DNA of 64,000 nucleotides from Sphingomonas sp. Leaf17 (GTDB lineage Bacteria > Pseudomonadota > Alphaproteobacteria > Sphingomonadales > Sphingomonadaceae), in assembly GCF_001421505.1 (NCBI RefSeq), contig NZ_LMKL01000005.1:320471-384470 (forward strand), written 5' to 3'. Position numbers and translations under genes: made by a program. The notes beneath the pieces are model-generated. The model did not search any database. It had not been told where the DNA came from and saw nothing but the letters and a program-made list of their open reading frames with translations. Every line of letters starts with the position of its first letter. Within the stretch, counting starts at the first letter, position 1. This document shows, one piece after another, positions 35,508-46,605 of the stretch.

Positions 35508-35543
35508 CTACCTGTTCCCCCGCGCCGGCGGGGGAACAGGTAG
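35508..35543. repeat. Perfect 16-bp inverted repeat between convergent genes
   Basis: CTACCTGTTCCCCCGC and its exact complement GCGGGGGAACAGGTAG surround a GCCG loop. Its place between two convergent stops fits a bidirectional transcription barrier. There is no U-tract on either side, so it could equally be a dispersed palindromic repeat unit. CTGTTCCCCCGC-type units are also typical of sphingomonad intergenic repeats. Confidence 0.7.
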
Positions 35544-35551
35544 GGTTCCCC

Positions 35552-37294
35552 TCAGAACACAGCCATTGGTGCAGGCTCCGCCATCATCGTCTGGCGAACC
35601 AGCGGGATCGGTGGGCCGCCGAAGCTGAGCAACTGGTCGTGGAACGCCTTCCACGCCTTGCGACCGCCGCGGGTCGCGGTCCAGTCGTCGCGCAGCTTGC
35701 GGATCATCAGCTTGCCCATCGTGTAGTTCAGATAGGCCGGGTCGTAGGTGCCACGCGCCGACTGCTGCCGCGCGTTGCCCTCATCCTGATAGCATTGCTC
35801 GACGAACATTGTCCGCGACTGTTCCTGCGTCATGCCGCGCGCATGCATGCCGATCGCCGAGAGATAGCGGCAGTCGCGCAGCAACGCGTTCGAGATCTGG
35901 CCGATATGCGTCTCCGGGCTGCCGTTATCGAGGCCCGCCTCCCACATCATTTCCTCGGCATAATGCGCCCAGCCTTCGGCAAAAGCATAGCCGACGAACA
36001 TCTGTCCGAAGCGCGACGGCGACCGGTTGGCGTGGAGGAATTGCAGGAAATGTCCCGGCATGACTTCATGCACCGACGTGAACAGCAAGTCCTTCTCGCC
36101 CGGCACGAACGCATCCTGCACCGCCCTGGTCCAGCTCGGATCGGGCGGGGAGATGTAATAGACCGACGGCACGTTCTTCTCGAACGGCCCGGCGGGGTCG
36201 ATATAGGCCGAGTTCTGGCGGTTATAGGGCGGGCTTTCCTCGACCAGCGCCTGTTCAGTGCCGGGGATCGTCACCAGATCCTTGGCGACCACGAACGCAC
36301 GCAGTTCCGGGATCTGCCGACGTGCCGACGCCACGGGACCGCCGACCGGCTTGTTCGCGTTCATCTTCGCCATGCACTCCGGCACCGTCCTGCCCCTGGC
36401 GAACAGCGCGCAGGCCGCGACCAGCGCCTCCTGATTACGCTTCAGGTCGGCACGACCGGCCGCCTCCAGCGTGTCGAGCGAGGCATCCACCCCCTCGGTC
36501 GCCAGCACCATGCGCGCGAACCGGTCCGGGCCAAGCGCGAACCCTTGCGTCGCGGTCGCGCGCTGACCCGCCAGCCACTTGCCGAGGTCCTTCATCGCCG
36601 CCGCTGCCGCCGCTGCATGGGTCGCCAGTTGTTGCTGCATGGCCGGGTCGTCGACGCTCGCGAACGCCTTGCGCGCGTCGCCATTGTAGTAATCGGCATA
36701 GCCATCGAACGCGGCCACGCCGAAATTGACGAAGCTGAGCGGCATCGGCGTCTTCAGGTTCGCGCGAATATTCTGCGTCGCCGCCGGGATCTTCTGGAAA
36801 AACGCATCCAGCGCCTTCATCCGCGTCGCCGGATCGGCATAGGGCCGCGCGATGTAGACATTGGGGTCCAGCCCGGCATTCACATACCATTGCGGGTTGG
36901 TGTGCGGCTGGTCGGCATCCTCCAGCCAGAACAGTTTGCCTTCCGCGACACGGACCAGATAGTCGCGCTCGAACCGCGCCTCGGGCGTCATCGCGGCTGT
37001 ATCGAACGCCTTGGCCTCCGCGATCGCGCGCCGCAGGAAGTCGCCCTGCCGCTTCAGGCCGGCCGCGCTCCAGTCGCCAAGACCGCCATCGAAGTCGTGC
37101 CGCCCCAGATAGACGGCGGTCGCCGGGTCGATCTTGAACCATGCCTCGACAAAGCCATCGCGGAACCGTGCCCAGTCCGGCGCGGCCCTGGCCGGTGCCC
37201 CCGCCGCGGCGGTCGCACCGTTCCGGGGTGCATCGGCCTTGCCGCACCCACCCAGCGCCAGCGCGATCATCGAAACCGCCGCCCACGTCTTCAT
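35552..37294 (-). CDS. DUF885-family lipoprotein, predicted metallopeptidase
   Basis: A 580-residue DUF885 protein. The N-terminus is a lipoprotein signal with lipobox LGGC (Cys at about residue 16), placing it on the periplasmic face of a membrane. The zinc motif is VHEVMPGHFLQF (H-E-x3-G-H, about 406-417), followed by FAEGWAHYAEEMMWE, whose Glu is the third ligand in relatives. Substrates are probably peptides, with no specificity readable. ATG 37294 follows GAGAGGG. It is convergent with the S9 peptidase and divergent from the chloroperoxidase-like gene. Confidence 0.9.
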   Translation of the reverse strand: MKTWAAVSMIALALGGCGKADAPRNGATAAAGAPARAAPDWARFRDGFVEAWFKIDPATAVYLGRHDFDGGLGDWSAAGLKRQGDFLRRAIAEAKAFDTAAMTPEARFERDYLVRVAEGKLFWLEDADQPHTNPQWYVNAGLDPNVYIARPYADPATRMKALDAFFQKIPAATQNIRANLKTPMPLSFVNFGVAAFDGYADYYNGDARKAFASVDDPAMQQQLATHAAAAAAAMKDLGKWLAGQRATATQGFALGPDRFARMVLATEGVDASLDTLEAAGRADLKRNQEALVAACALFARGRTVPECMAKMNANKPVGGPVASARRQIPELRAFVVAKDLVTIPGTEQALVEESPPYNRQNSAYIDPAGPFEKNVPSVYYISPPDPSWTRAVQDAFVPGEKDLLFTSVHEVMPGHFLQFLHANRSPSRFGQMFVGYAFAEGWAHYAEEMMWEAGLDNGSPETHIGQISNALLRDCRYLSAIGMHARGMTQEQSRTMFVEQCYQDEGNARQQSARGTYDPAYLNYTMGKLMIRKLRDDWTATRGGRKAWKAFHDQLLSFGGPPIPLVRQTMMAEPAPMAVF

Positions 37295-37425
37295 ATACGC
37301 CCTCTCCCTGATTCGCATCGTTCGGCCGATGCTGACAGCCCCAGCGCCGCCACGCCAGCAAAAGGGGAACAGGCACGGCGACGGCTCGTTCAGTCGGCAG
37401 TTCTTCACGGTTATGGAGCGACCTG

Positions 37426-38250
37426 ATGCCCTATATAAAAACACGCGACGGCACAGAAATTTACGTCAAGGATTGGGGTCAGGGTCGCCCCGTCATTCTC
37501 ACCCATGGCTGGCCGCTGTCGGCCGACAGCTGGGATCCGCAGGCGATGGCGCTGGCCGACGCCGGCTTTCGCGTGATCGCCTATGACCGTCGCGGTTTCG
37601 GCCGCTCGTCCCAGCCGTTTACCGGCTATGACTATGACACGCTGACCGACGATCTGGCCGATGTGATGCAGGAAACCCGCGTGACCGGTGATGCCGCGCT
37701 GTTCGGCTTCTCGATGGGCGGCGGCGAGGTCGCGCGCTACATGAGCCGCTATGACGGCAAGGGCGTGATCGCCGCCGGCCTCATCAGTTCGGTCGTGCCG
37801 TTCATGTTAAAAACCGAGGACAATCCCGACGGCGTGCCCGAAGACCAGCTCGCCAGCATCGGCGAGGGAATCAAGAAGGATCGCCCGGCCTTCATGCGGA
37901 CATTCATGAAGCAGTTCTTCGGCGTCGGCATGATCTCAAGCCCGGTGTCGGACGAAATGGTTGACTGGGCATGGCGTCTGGCGATGCAGGCAGGCCTGAA
38001 GCCGACGCTGGCCTGCGCGGAAAGCTTCGGCCACACCGACTTCCGGCCCGATCTGCCAGCGTTCCGTGTGCCCACGCTGGTCGTCCATGGCACCGGCGAC
38101 AAGACGGTGCCGATCGCCGCGACCGGTCACAAGGCGGCAGAGGGTATCGCCGGCGCACAGCTGGTCGAATATGACGGCGCACCGCACGGCCTTTTCGCGA
38201 CCGAGGGCGACCGGTTGACCAACGACATGCTGACCTTCCTGGGTCGCTGA
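37426..38250 (+). CDS. Alpha/beta hydrolase, non-heme chloroperoxidase type
   Basis: A 274-residue alpha/beta hydrolase. The oxyanion motif is THGWPLSADSW (about residues 26-36). The nucleophile Ser is in GFSMGGGEVARYM (about 96), the catalytic Asp in VVHGTGDKTVP (about 225) and the His in DGAPHGLF (about 251). The YDRRGFGRSSQP loop is typical of the cofactor-free haloperoxidase/esterase group. The natural role is more likely esterase or perhydrolase than halogenation. A strong terminator follows immediately. Confidence 0.9.
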   Translation: MPYIKTRDGTEIYVKDWGQGRPVILTHGWPLSADSWDPQAMALADAGFRVIAYDRRGFGRSSQPFTGYDYDTLTDDLADVMQETRVTGDAALFGFSMGGGEVARYMSRYDGKGVIAAGLISSVVPFMLKTEDNPDGVPEDQLASIGEGIKKDRPAFMRTFMKQFFGVGMISSPVSDEMVDWAWRLAMQAGLKPTLACAESFGHTDFRPDLPAFRVPTLVVHGTGDKTVPIAATGHKAAEGIAGAQLVEYDGAPHGLFATEGDRLTNDMLTFLGR

Positions 38251-38255
38251 ACGAT

Positions 38256-38293
38256 AACGGGGCCTTGACGATCGCTCGCAAGGCCCCGTTTTT
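38256..38293 (+). terminator. Rho-independent terminator after the chloroperoxidase-type gene
   Basis: AACGGGGCCTTG pairs perfectly with CAAGGCCCCGTT across an 11-base loop and runs into TTTTT. It begins five bases after the stop. The opposite strand lacks a comparable U-tract, so it mainly serves the plus strand. Confidence 0.9.
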
Positions 38294-38305
38294 CTATTCC
38301 CCCGA

Positions 38306-38620
38306 TCAGTCGAGCGGTACGATGATCTCGTCGGGGTGCGCGACGTTCAGTTCCTTGCGAACCAGCTCGTCGACCATATCCGGATTGGCATGGTGCGGAT
38401 CGAGCAGCGCGACCCGGTTGCGCAGCATTTCGCGCTTGTGGTCCAGCACGGCATAATCCTGCTCCCGCTTCGCCAGTTGCCGCTTGTAGTCGCCATAGGC
38501 GAACATCCCGTTTTCGCCGAGCACCGCATAGGCCCCGAAGAATGCGATCACGGTAAGCCCCAGCGCCGGCAGGGCGGCGCGGCGCAGGGTACGGCGAAAG
38601 GCGGAGGTGGCTTTGGTCAC
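38306..38620 (-). CDS. ftsB: Septum formation initiator family protein (FtsB/DivIC-like)
   Basis: A 104-residue bitopic protein. A short basic cytoplasmic start (RRTLRRAALP) leads to one membrane segment (about residues 15-33), then a coiled coil (about 40-70: KRQLAKREQDYAVLDHKREM). The conserved end LDPHHANPDMVDELVRKELN contains the FtsB-type ELVR segment. FtsB bridges FtsL and FtsQ in the divisome. GTG 38620 is the only fitting start. Adjacency to eno is conserved across proteobacteria and supports the call. Confidence 0.88.
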   Translation of the reverse strand: MTKATSAFRRTLRRAALPALGLTVIAFFGAYAVLGENGMFAYGDYKRQLAKREQDYAVLDHKREMLRNRVALLDPHHANPDMVDELVRKELNVAHPDEIIVPLD

Positions 38621-38658
38621 CCCCGCACAATCGTCGGTAACAGGCTGGTAATCAAGCC

Positions 38659-39948
<1,290 letters not shown>

Positions 39949-40022
39949 CTAGATTGTCTGCGTCGGGGCGCGGGCCCGCCTCTATAGCGACCGGCGTCGA
40001 AGGGCAATTCCGCGTGGTCGAT

Positions 40023-40047
40023 GGAACCGGCCCGACCGGCCGGGGTT
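40023..40047 (+). promoter_or_regulatory. EcfG-like general stress promoter (GGAAC-N16-GGTT)
   Basis: GGAAC at 40023-40027 and GGTT at 40044-40047 fit the alphaproteobacterial EcfG (general stress sigma) promoter GGAAC-N16/17-CGTT with one mismatch. The site lies about 30 bases before the first gene of a YqjD/YqjE/DUF3618-like cluster, a typical kind of general stress regulon member. Confidence 0.5.
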
Positions 40048-40077
40048 GAAGGCGAAACAACGACATAAGGGATCGTC

Positions 40078-40521
40078 ATGTCCGACATCGACACCACTGC
40101 ATTCGACAGCACCGCCGCCGGTGCCGCCGACGCTACGCACGACAAGGCGACCAAGGCTGCGCAGGGTATCCGTACCGGCGCAGAAAAGATCGGGCAGCAG
40201 GCGACCGACAAGGTTCGCGCGTTTGCCGAAATGGGCAAGGACAAGGCGGGCGGCACGCTCGACCAGTTCGCACAGATGCTGACCGACGCCGCCGGCACGG
40301 TGGATGAGAAGATCGGCGCGCAATATGGGCAATATGCCCGCCAGGCCGCCGATACCGTGTCCGGGCTTGCCGACACTATCCGGGCGAAGGACGTCGACGC
40401 GCTGGTCGACGATGCGCGCGGTTACGTCCGCGCCAGCCCTGGCGTGGCGATCGGCGTGGCGGCTGCCCTTGGCTTCGTCGTCGCCCGGCTTGTCCAGTCC
40501 GGCCTCGACGAAAAGGCCTGA
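40078..40521 (+). CDS. ElaB/YqjD (DUF883)-like membrane-anchored stress protein
   Basis: A 147-residue Ala-rich helical protein ending in a single hydrophobic segment with the DUF883-type finish PGVAIGVAAALGFVVARLVQ. E. coli YqjD and ElaB are inner-membrane proteins that bind stationary-phase ribosomes; this is the nearest model. The long amphipathic region (residues 20-115) should be cytoplasmic. It is first in a compact cluster with a holin-X/YqjE-like and a DUF3618-like gene. An EcfG-like promoter sits upstream. Confidence 0.75.
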   Translation: MSDIDTTAFDSTAAGAADATHDKATKAAQGIRTGAEKIGQQATDKVRAFAEMGKDKAGGTLDQFAQMLTDAAGTVDEKIGAQYGQYARQAADTVSGLADTIRAKDVDALVDDARGYVRASPGVAIGVAAALGFVVARLVQSGLDEKA

Positions 40522-40526
40522 CCGCG

Positions 40527-40886
40527 ATGGCTTGGGGGAGCGTCACGGAACCGGTGGCCCAGCAGGTCGGCGTGGCCGATCTGGTCGGCCAGCTAACACA
40601 GGACGCGCGTGCCGTGCTGTCGGCGGAAATCGCCGTGCAGAAGGCGCGCGTGACCGGTCGGGTCACGATGTACAAGGCGGCGGCGATCAATCTCGCCATC
40701 GCCGGTGTGCTGGGACTGGCGACGCTCATCGCGTTGCTGTGCGGACTTATCATGACGTTGACGCCATTGGTCGGGCCGGGGTTTGCCACGCTGATTGTCG
40801 TGGGCGTCATGGCGTGCCTGATCGGCATCTTCGCGATGAAGGGGTTGGGCGCGTTGAAGGCCCCTTCCATGGGAGACCGGTCATGA
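40527..40886 (+). CDS. YqjE/Holin-X-like (phage holin superfamily) membrane protein
   Basis: A 119-residue protein. The N-terminal amphipathic helix VADLVGQLTQDARAVLSAEI is followed by two membrane segments (about residues 54-75 and 81-102). This is the layout of the YqjE/putative actinobacterial holin-X family, which despite its name is chromosomal and not phage-related here. It starts five bases after the YqjD-like gene and overlaps the next gene by ATGA, as in E. coli yqjD-yqjE-yqjK. It may form a stress-linked membrane complex with its neighbours (inference). Confidence 0.8.
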   Translation: MAWGSVTEPVAQQVGVADLVGQLTQDARAVLSAEIAVQKARVTGRVTMYKAAAINLAIAGVLGLATLIALLCGLIMTLTPLVGPGFATLIVVGVMACLIGIFAMKGLGALKAPSMGDRS

Positions 40887-41161
40887 CCGATACGCCGCTC
40901 GCACTGGCCGAGGCCGAAGCCCTCGCCGCCCGCGCACGACTGGCCGCCACGCTTGAGACGCTGCAATCCAGGCTCGACCCCAAGGCGATGGCGAAAAAGG
41001 CCACGCAGGATGTGGTGGACGCCAGCGAAAAGGCCGCACGCGTCGGCGCGGAGGCTGTGAAGGACAATCCCGGAAAGGCGGCCGGTGTCGCCGCCGCCAT
41101 CGGACTTTTCCTGGTACGCAAACCCCTGCTGTCGATGCTGCGCAGGCGTCGCGACCGTTAG
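40883..41161 (+). CDS. DUF3618-like small membrane protein
   Basis: A 92-residue protein. An N-terminal helix with ARLAATLETLQSRLDPKAMA fits DUF3618 (R-x2-L-x2-T-x2-L-x4-L-x-P). A short basic amphipathic stretch and one membrane segment (AAGVAAAIGLFLVRKPLL, about residues 64-82) lead to an Arg-rich end. Its ATG overlaps the stop of the holin-X-like gene. It completes the yqjD-yqjE-yqjK-like trio. Confidence 0.75.
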   Translation: MTDTPLALAEAEALAARARLAATLETLQSRLDPKAMAKKATQDVVDASEKAARVGAEAVKDNPGKAAGVAAAIGLFLVRKPLLSMLRRRRDR

Positions 41162-41211
41162 ATTTACCCGAGATACAGACCGGGGTTCGCCCCCGTGAAA
41201 AGGATACAGCC

Positions 41212-41700
41212 ATGACGACGAACACGCCCAACACCGGCCTTCCCCACGACGATCACAGCCGCATCCGCGACGGCGTCGAAACCGTCAAGGAAACCGTTGC
41301 CCATTCTCTCGACAAGACCAAGGAAGTTACCGCCCACGCGCTTGATGTGTCGAAGGCCAAGGCATCCGAGGCCGCCCGTTCGACGTCGCAGGCCATTGAC
41401 GCAAATCCGCTGACCATCCTTGTTGGCGGTCTTGCGCTTGGCGCCATCGTTGGTGCGCTGATCCCGCGCAGTGCGCGCGAAAAAACCCTGCTGAAGCCGC
41501 TGGGCGCTAAAATTGGTGCCGCCGCCGCGATGGCCGTTGCCGCCGCGCGCGAAGCCGGCTCGTCGGAACTGCATACCCTTGGCCTCGACCCCGCCTCGAT
41601 GCGCGGACAGGCGAAAACGCTGTTCGAGGGGCTGGGCAAGGTCGCGTCGACTGCGGGTGCTGCGGCTGCAAAGAAGGCTACCGGTAAAACCGAGGGTTGA
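41212..41700 (+). CDS. Second DUF883-like Ala-rich membrane protein
   Basis: A 162-residue protein with the same design as the cluster's first gene: charged amphipathic helices (ETVKETVAHSLDKTKEVTAH, residues 23-42), ANPLTILVGGLALGAIVGAL as the membrane segment (about 64-83), then a soluble Ala/Gly-rich tail. It starts 50 bases after the DUF3618-like gene, with AAAAGGA as ribosome site, and is probably co-transcribed. It has no known function; paralogy with 40078-40521 is suggested by composition rather than clear alignment. Confidence 0.72.
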   Translation: MTTNTPNTGLPHDDHSRIRDGVETVKETVAHSLDKTKEVTAHALDVSKAKASEAARSTSQAIDANPLTILVGGLALGAIVGALIPRSAREKTLLKPLGAKIGAAAAMAVAAAREAGSSELHTLGLDPASMRGQAKTLFEGLGKVASTAGAAAAKKATGKTEG

Positions 41701-41770
41701 GGGTTCAAACCGGCCGCCGTTGACGCTAAGGCATCTGCGATAGTTTCGTTACCTGAATCGGATCTCGCGC

Positions 41771-41995
41771 ATGAGCAAACTGCATCTCGTCTTCGGCGGC
41801 CGCGTCAGCGACCCGCGCACACTGGACTTCAGCGACCTGAACTCGATCGACTATGTCGGTGTGTTTCCCGATTACGCAAGCGCGGAAAAAGCATGGCGCG
41901 CCGCAGCACAGCGGACCGTCGACGACGCTGAAATGAAGTACGTCGTGGTGCATCTGCACCGGATGCTGGAGCCATCGCTCATCCCGTCGAAGTAG
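41771..41995 (+). CDS. DUF4170 protein
   Basis: A 74-residue protein that matches the alphaproteobacterial DUF4170 family almost throughout: LHLVFGGRVSDPRTLDFSDL, then VGVFPDYASAEKAWRAAAQR and DDAEMKYVVVHLHRMLEP. It is small and cytoplasmic, with no known activity. In alphaproteobacteria it is often near lipid A or division genes, but here it follows the stress cluster and is convergent with the rhomboid gene. Confidence 0.9.
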   Translation: MSKLHLVFGGRVSDPRTLDFSDLNSIDYVGVFPDYASAEKAWRAAAQRTVDDAEMKYVVVHLHRMLEPSLIPSK

Positions 41996-42022
41996 GACTG
42001 TCGAGCGGGGCCGGGCCAGCAG

Positions 42023-42667
42023 TCAGGCCCCGCGATATCGCCAGAGCAGCAGAGGTTTGGCGAGCGCAAGACCCACGATAAACCCGCCAATATGTGCTCC
42101 GATGGCGACAACGACACCGTCCCCGCCAGCCATACCGGCCAGACCGATCAAAGTCTGAATACCGATCCACCCGGCCGCCAGCCAGACGACATGCAGCATG
42201 TTCGCCGAAATCGGCCCGAATGATCGCGTACGGGCCTGTCCATATGAAATGGCATGGGCCGCAACGATCGCCGAAATCGCGCCGCTGGCTCCGATCATCG
42301 GAACGTCGGACAATGGCCCGATTGCCCATTGCACCAGCGCGGCGGCATAGGCCCCCGCGACATAGAGCAATACCATGCCACGCGCGCCGATCGCACGTTC
42401 GGTCAACACGCCACAAAATACCAGCATGACCATGTTGAGCGCGAGGTGCGCTGCGCCACCATGCAGGAGCGTGGCGGTCAACGGTGTCAGCCACGCCGGC
42501 ATCAGCCAGGGCATCTCGCCAGCCATGACCGATGCGTCGAACCGCACCGGGATGAAACCGCCGGCAATGGCCGCGTAGGGTAACGACCCTGACAGGAACA
42601 CGCCAACCGACGCCACGACCGTGATCGCCGCGATGACGATGGTCGCCGGGGCGTCGGCAAAACGCAT
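42023..42667 (-). CDS. Rhomboid-family intramembrane serine protease
   Basis: A 214-residue six-segment membrane protein. Rhomboid marks are TLLHGGAAHLALNM (about residues 66-79), the catalytic GASGAISAIVAA with Ser near residue 127, and the catalytic His in AIGAHIGGFIVGL (about 191-203). It should cleave transmembrane helices of unknown substrates. The start is six bases after the greA stop on the same strand, so it is likely co-transcribed with greA. Confidence 0.9.
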   Translation of the reverse strand: MRFADAPATIVIAAITVVASVGVFLSGSLPYAAIAGGFIPVRFDASVMAGEMPWLMPAWLTPLTATLLHGGAAHLALNMVMLVFCGVLTERAIGARGMVLLYVAGAYAAALVQWAIGPLSDVPMIGASGAISAIVAAHAISYGQARTRSFGPISANMLHVVWLAAGWIGIQTLIGLAGMAGGDGVVVAIGAHIGGFIVGLALAKPLLLWRYRGA

Positions 42668-42672
42668 CGTGG

Positions 42673-43149
42673 TCAGATGAACTCGATCTTCGATACCAGA
42701 TAATAGCGATCGCCCGACGGCACCGTCACCTCGACCTCGTCCTCCACCTTGCGCCCGATCAGCGCACGGCCGAGCGGCGAGTTGTAGGAGATCCGGCCGG
42801 ACTTCGCATCCGCCTCGGTCTGTCCGACGATCTGATACTTTACCGGCTTGTCGTCGTCGTCGAGCAGGGTCACAGTCGCGCCAAACACAACCTTGTCGCC
42901 CGACAGATCCTTCGGGTCGATGATCTGCGCGCGCGACAGCTTGTCCTCGATGTCGTTCAGCGACGCCTCGATCTGGCCCTGCCGCTCCTTCGCCGCATGA
43001 TATTCGGCGTTTTCCGACAAATCACCATGCGCCCGCGCTTCCTCGATCGCATCGACGACGAGCGGTCGCTCAATCTTCAACCGCTTGAGATCGGCGGAAA
43101 GCTTGTCATAGCCTTCCTGCAGCATCGGCATCTTTTCGACCGTGGCCAT
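42673..43149 (-). CDS. greA: Transcription elongation factor GreA
   Basis: A 158-residue factor that rescues backtracked RNA polymerase by stimulating transcript cleavage. The N-terminal coiled coil has the acidic tip [20 protein letters not shown] (residues 39-58), whose Asp/Glu are the catalytic pair in relatives. The C-terminal FKBP-like domain ends [23 protein letters not shown] 43149 matches the family start ([10 protein letters not shown]). carB lies 93 bases upstream on the same strand. carAB-greA order is widespread in proteobacteria. Confidence 0.96.
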   Translation of the reverse strand: MATVEKMPMLQEGYDKLSADLKRLKIERPLVVDAIEEARAHGDLSENAEYHAAKERQGQIEASLNDIEDKLSRAQIIDPKDLSGDKVVFGATVTLLDDDDKPVKYQIVGQTEADAKSGRISYNSPLGRALIGRKVEDEVEVTVPSGDRYYLVSKIEFI

Positions 43150-43242
43150 CGCTTCGTCCTTCGTCCCCGTGGTATCCCTGTCGCCCAGACCGGTTCGGCA
43201 ATCGTCCGAACCGGTCCGCACATCACGCTCTCATGTCGGGGG

Positions 43243-46200
43243 TCAATTGTGCGAAGCGGAATAATAGGATTGCAGCGGCCGTACTTCAAGGCTGCCCGAT
43301 CCACCGGCTGCAATTGCCTTGGCCGCCTCGACGCTGGCCGAAGCCGTTGTGAAGTACGGAATCCGCTGACCGAGCGCCGACGCGCGGATGGGCGCGGAGT
43401 CCTTCAGGCTCTGCCACCCCTCCGTCGTGTTGAAGATCAGGTGGATGCCGCCATCCTTGATCCGGTCGACGATATGCGGCCGCCCCTGCGCCACCTTGTT
43501 CACGGTTTCGACCGGCAGGCCCGACCGCACCAGATATTCGGCGGTGCCGCCGGTCGCGACGATCGTAAAGCCAGCCTCCACCAGCACCTTCACCGCGGGC
43601 AGGATGACCGGCTTGTCGCTGTCCTTCACGCTGACGAACACGCTGCCTTCGGTCGGCAGGACGGTCCCTGCGCCCAACTGCGCCTTGGCGAAGGCGGTGG
43701 TGAAATCGGGATGGATTCCCATGACTTCACCGGTCGACTTCATTTCCGGTGACAGGACCGGATCGACGCCGGGGAACTTGTTGAACGGGAACACCGCCTC
43801 CTTCACCGCATAATAGGCGATATGCCGGTCGATCACGGGCAGGTCGCGCAGCATCTCGCCCGCCATCACCCGTGCGGCGATCTTGGCGATGGGTGCGCCG
43901 ATGGCCTTGGCGACGAACGGCACCGTCCGGCTGGCGCGCGGATTGACCTCGATCAGATACACCAGGTCTTCCTTGGTGCCGTCCTCCCGGACGGTGGCCT
44001 TCACCGCGAACTGGATGTTCATCAGCCCCTTGACCGACAATGCATGCGCCAGTGCCACGGTCTGCCGTTCGATCTCGCCGATGATCTCGGGCGATAGGCT
44101 GTAGGGCGGGATCGAACAGGCGCTGTCGCCCGAATGGACGCCGGCCTCCTCGATATGCTGGAGGATACCGGCGACGACCACGTCCTCGCCATCGCACAGC
44201 GCATCGACATCGACCTCGATCGCATCACGCAGATACTGGTCGATCAGCACCGGCGAATCGCCAGACACCTGCACCGCGGTCTGGATGTAATCGTCCAGCT
44301 GACCCAGCGTATCGACGATCTCCATCGCCCGGCCGCCCAGCACATAGCTGGGGCGCATCAGCACCGGATAACCGATCCGCTCGGCGGCGGCGACCGCCTC
44401 GTCCCGGCTGCGCGCCAGGCCATTGGCAGGCTGCAAGAGCTTCAACTTGTTGATGAGCGCGGCAAACCGCTCGCGGTCTTCCGCCAGGTCGATCGCGTCG
44501 GGGCTGGTGCCGAGGATCGGGATCCCCGCCGCCTCCAGCGCGCGCGCCAGGTTCAGCGGCGTCTGCCCACCGAACTGGACGATCACGCCGACCAGCTCGC
44601 CATTCTGCTGCTCGGCATGCAGGATTTCCAGCACGTCCTCGGCGGTCAACGGCTCGAAATACAGCCGGTCCGACGTGTCGTAATCGGTCGACACCGTTTC
44701 CGGGTTGCAATTGACCATGATCGTCTCATAGCCCGCGTCTGCGAGGGCAAAACACGCATGGCAGCAGCAATAATCGAACTCGATCCCCTGCCCGATCCGG
44801 TTCGGACCACCGCCGAGGATGACGATCTTGCGCCGCCCGGTCGGCTGGCTCTCGCACTCCGGCTCGCCGAAGCTCGGCGCTTCGTAGGTCGAATACATAT
44901 ACGGCGTCTTGGCGTCGAATTCAGCCGCGCAGGTGTCGATCCGCTTGAACACGGGCCGCACGCCCAGTTTCAGGCGATGCGCGCGCACCTCGTCCTCGGT
45001 CACGCCGCCGGTCATCGCCTTGACCGCCTCGTGGATCAGGCCGGACCCGCGCGCGATCCCCCGGCTCATGCCGCGCAGGTTCGCGGATTGCAGCGCCAGC
45101 CATGCGAGCCGTTTGTCGCTGAAGCCCATCGACTTCAGCCGGCGCATCCCCGCCGCGTCGATCGGCAGGCCGTCGGCGCAGACCTCCGCCTCCGCCGCGA
45201 CGATCTCGGCGATCCGCTCCAGGAACCACGGATCGTATTTGGCGATCGCGTGCACCTCGGCGACGGTGAAGCCCTCGCGCAACGCCTGGGCGGCAACCAG
45301 CAGCCGGTCGGGCGTCGCGGTGGCCAGCGCCGCCTCGATTGCGCCGCGCGGCGCACCGGCGAGGCGGTCGACGGTGTTGAAGCCGCTCAGCCCCGTCTCC
45401 AGCCCGCGCAATGCCTTCTGCATCGATTCGTGGATGTTGCGGCCGATCGCCATCACTTCGCCGACCGACTTCATCGCGGTGCCAAGCACGACCTCGGCCC
45501 CCTTGAACTTCTCGAACGCGAAGCGCGGGATCTTGGTGATGACATAGTCGATCGTGGGCTCGAACGCGGCCGGGGTGGCCCCCGTGATATCGTTGGTGAT
45601 CTCGTCCAGCGTATAGCCGACCGCCAGCTTGGCCGCGACCTTGGCGATCGGGAAGCCGGTCGCCTTCGACGCCAGCGCCGACGAGCGCGACACGCGCGGG
45701 TTCATCTCGATGACGATCAAGCGGCCGTCCTTCGGATTCACCGCGAACTGGACGTTGGAACCGCCTGTTTCGACACCGATTTCACGCAGGACCGCGATGC
45801 TCGCGTTCCGCATGATCTGATATTCCTTGTCGGTCAGCGTCAGCGCGGGCGCGACCGTGATGGAATCGCCGGTGTGGACGCCCATCGGATCGACATTCTC
45901 GATCGAGCAGATGATGATACAGTTGTCGTTCCGGTCCCGGACGACCTCCATCTCATATTCCTTCCACCCGAGCAGCGATTCCTCGATCAGCACCTCAGTG
46001 GTCGGCGACAGGTCCAGCCCGCTGCGGACGATCGCGACGAACTCCTCGCGGTTGTACGCGATACCGCCGCCCGATCCGCCCATCGTGAAGCTGGGCCGGA
46101 TGATCGCGGGCAAGCCCGTCTTCTCAAGCCCTTCCAGCGCTTCTTCAACGCTGTGCGCGATCGCCGAGCGCGCGCTTTCCAGGCCGATCTTGTCCATCGC

Positions 46201-46602
46201 GTTGCGGAACTTCAGCCGGTCCTCGGCCTTGTCGATCGCCTCGGCATCCGCGCCGATCATCTGGACGCCGTATTTCTCCAGCGTGCCGTCACGGAACAGC
46301 GCCAGCGCGGTGTTCAGCGCGGTCTGACCGCCCATCGTCGGCAGTACCGCGTCCGGCCGCTCCTTGGCGATGATCGCGGCGACCACCTCCGGCGTGATCG
46401 GCTCGACATAAGTCGCGTCGGCGAGTTCCGGGTCGGTCATGATCGTGGCGGGGTTGGAGTTGACCAGAACGATCCGGTAGCCCTCCTCCTTCAACGCCTT
46501 GATCGCCTGCGTGCCCGAATAATCGAACTCGCACGCCTGGCCGATGACGATGGGTCCAGCGCCGATGACGAGGATGGACGAGATGTCGGTGCGTTTTGGC
46601 AT
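43243..46602 (-). CDS. carB: Carbamoyl-phosphate synthase large subunit
   Basis: A 1119-residue synthetase that makes carbamoyl phosphate from bicarbonate, ammonia and two ATP, for pyrimidine and arginine synthesis. Two homologous ATP-grasp halves are visible: [20 protein letters not shown] opens the first, and [20 protein letters not shown] (about residue 580) the second. The C-terminal MGS-like allosteric domain holds [14 protein letters not shown]. The start lies three bases after the stop of an unrelated peptidase-like gene that separates it from carA. The ribosome site must lie within that gene. Confidence 0.97.
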   Translation of the reverse strand: MPKRTDISSILVIGAGPIVIGQACEFDYSGTQAIKALKEEGYRIVLVNSNPATIMTDPELADATYVEPITPEVVAAIIAKERPDAVLPTMGGQTALNTALALFRDGTLEKYGVQMIGADAEAIDKAEDRLKFRNAMDKIGLESARSAIAHSVEEALEGLEKTGLPAIIRPSFTMGGSGGGIAYNREEFVAIVRSGLDLSPTTEVLIEESLLGWKEYEMEVVRDRNDNCIIICSIENVDPMGVHTGDSITVAPALTLTDKEYQIMRNASIAVLREIGVETGGSNVQFAVNPKDGRLIVIEMNPRVSRSSALASKATGFPIAKVAAKLAVGYTLDEITNDITGATPAAFEPTIDYVITKIPRFAFEKFKGAEVVLGTAMKSVGEVMAIGRNIHESMQKALRGLETGLSGFNTVDRLAGAPRGAIEAALATATPDRLLVAAQALREGFTVAEVHAIAKYDPWFLERIAEIVAAEAEVCADGLPIDAAGMRRLKSMGFSDKRLAWLALQSANLRGMSRGIARGSGLIHEAVKAMTGGVTEDEVRAHRLKLGVRPVFKRIDTCAAEFDAKTPYMYSTYEAPSFGEPECESQPTGRRKIVILGGGPNRIGQGIEFDYCCCHACFALADAGYETIMVNCNPETVSTDYDTSDRLYFEPLTAEDVLEILHAEQQNGELVGVIVQFGGQTPLNLARALEAAGIPILGTSPDAIDLAEDRERFAALINKLKLLQPANGLARSRDEAVAAAERIGYPVLMRPSYVLGGRAMEIVDTLGQLDDYIQTAVQVSGDSPVLIDQYLRDAIEVDVDALCDGEDVVVAGILQHIEEAGVHSGDSACSIPPYSLSPEIIGEIERQTVALAHALSVKGLMNIQFAVKATVREDGTKEDLVYLIEVNPRASRTVPFVAKAIGAPIAKIAARVMAGEMLRDLPVIDRHIAYYAVKEAVFPFNKFPGVDPVLSPEMKSTGEVMGIHPDFTTAFAKAQLGAGTVLPTEGSVFVSVKDSDKPVILPAVKVLVEAGFTIVATGGTAEYLVRSGLPVETVNKVAQGRPHIVDRIKDGGIHLIFNTTEGWQSLKDSAPIRASALGQRIPYFTTASASVEAAKAIAAGGSGSLEVRPLQSYYSASHN

Positions 46603-46605
46603 TGT

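Noticed and set aside
40527..40886. Prophage signal from a phage-holin-family protein
   Set aside because: No other phage genes, integrase or lysin are present. The family is a common chromosomal YqjE-like group.
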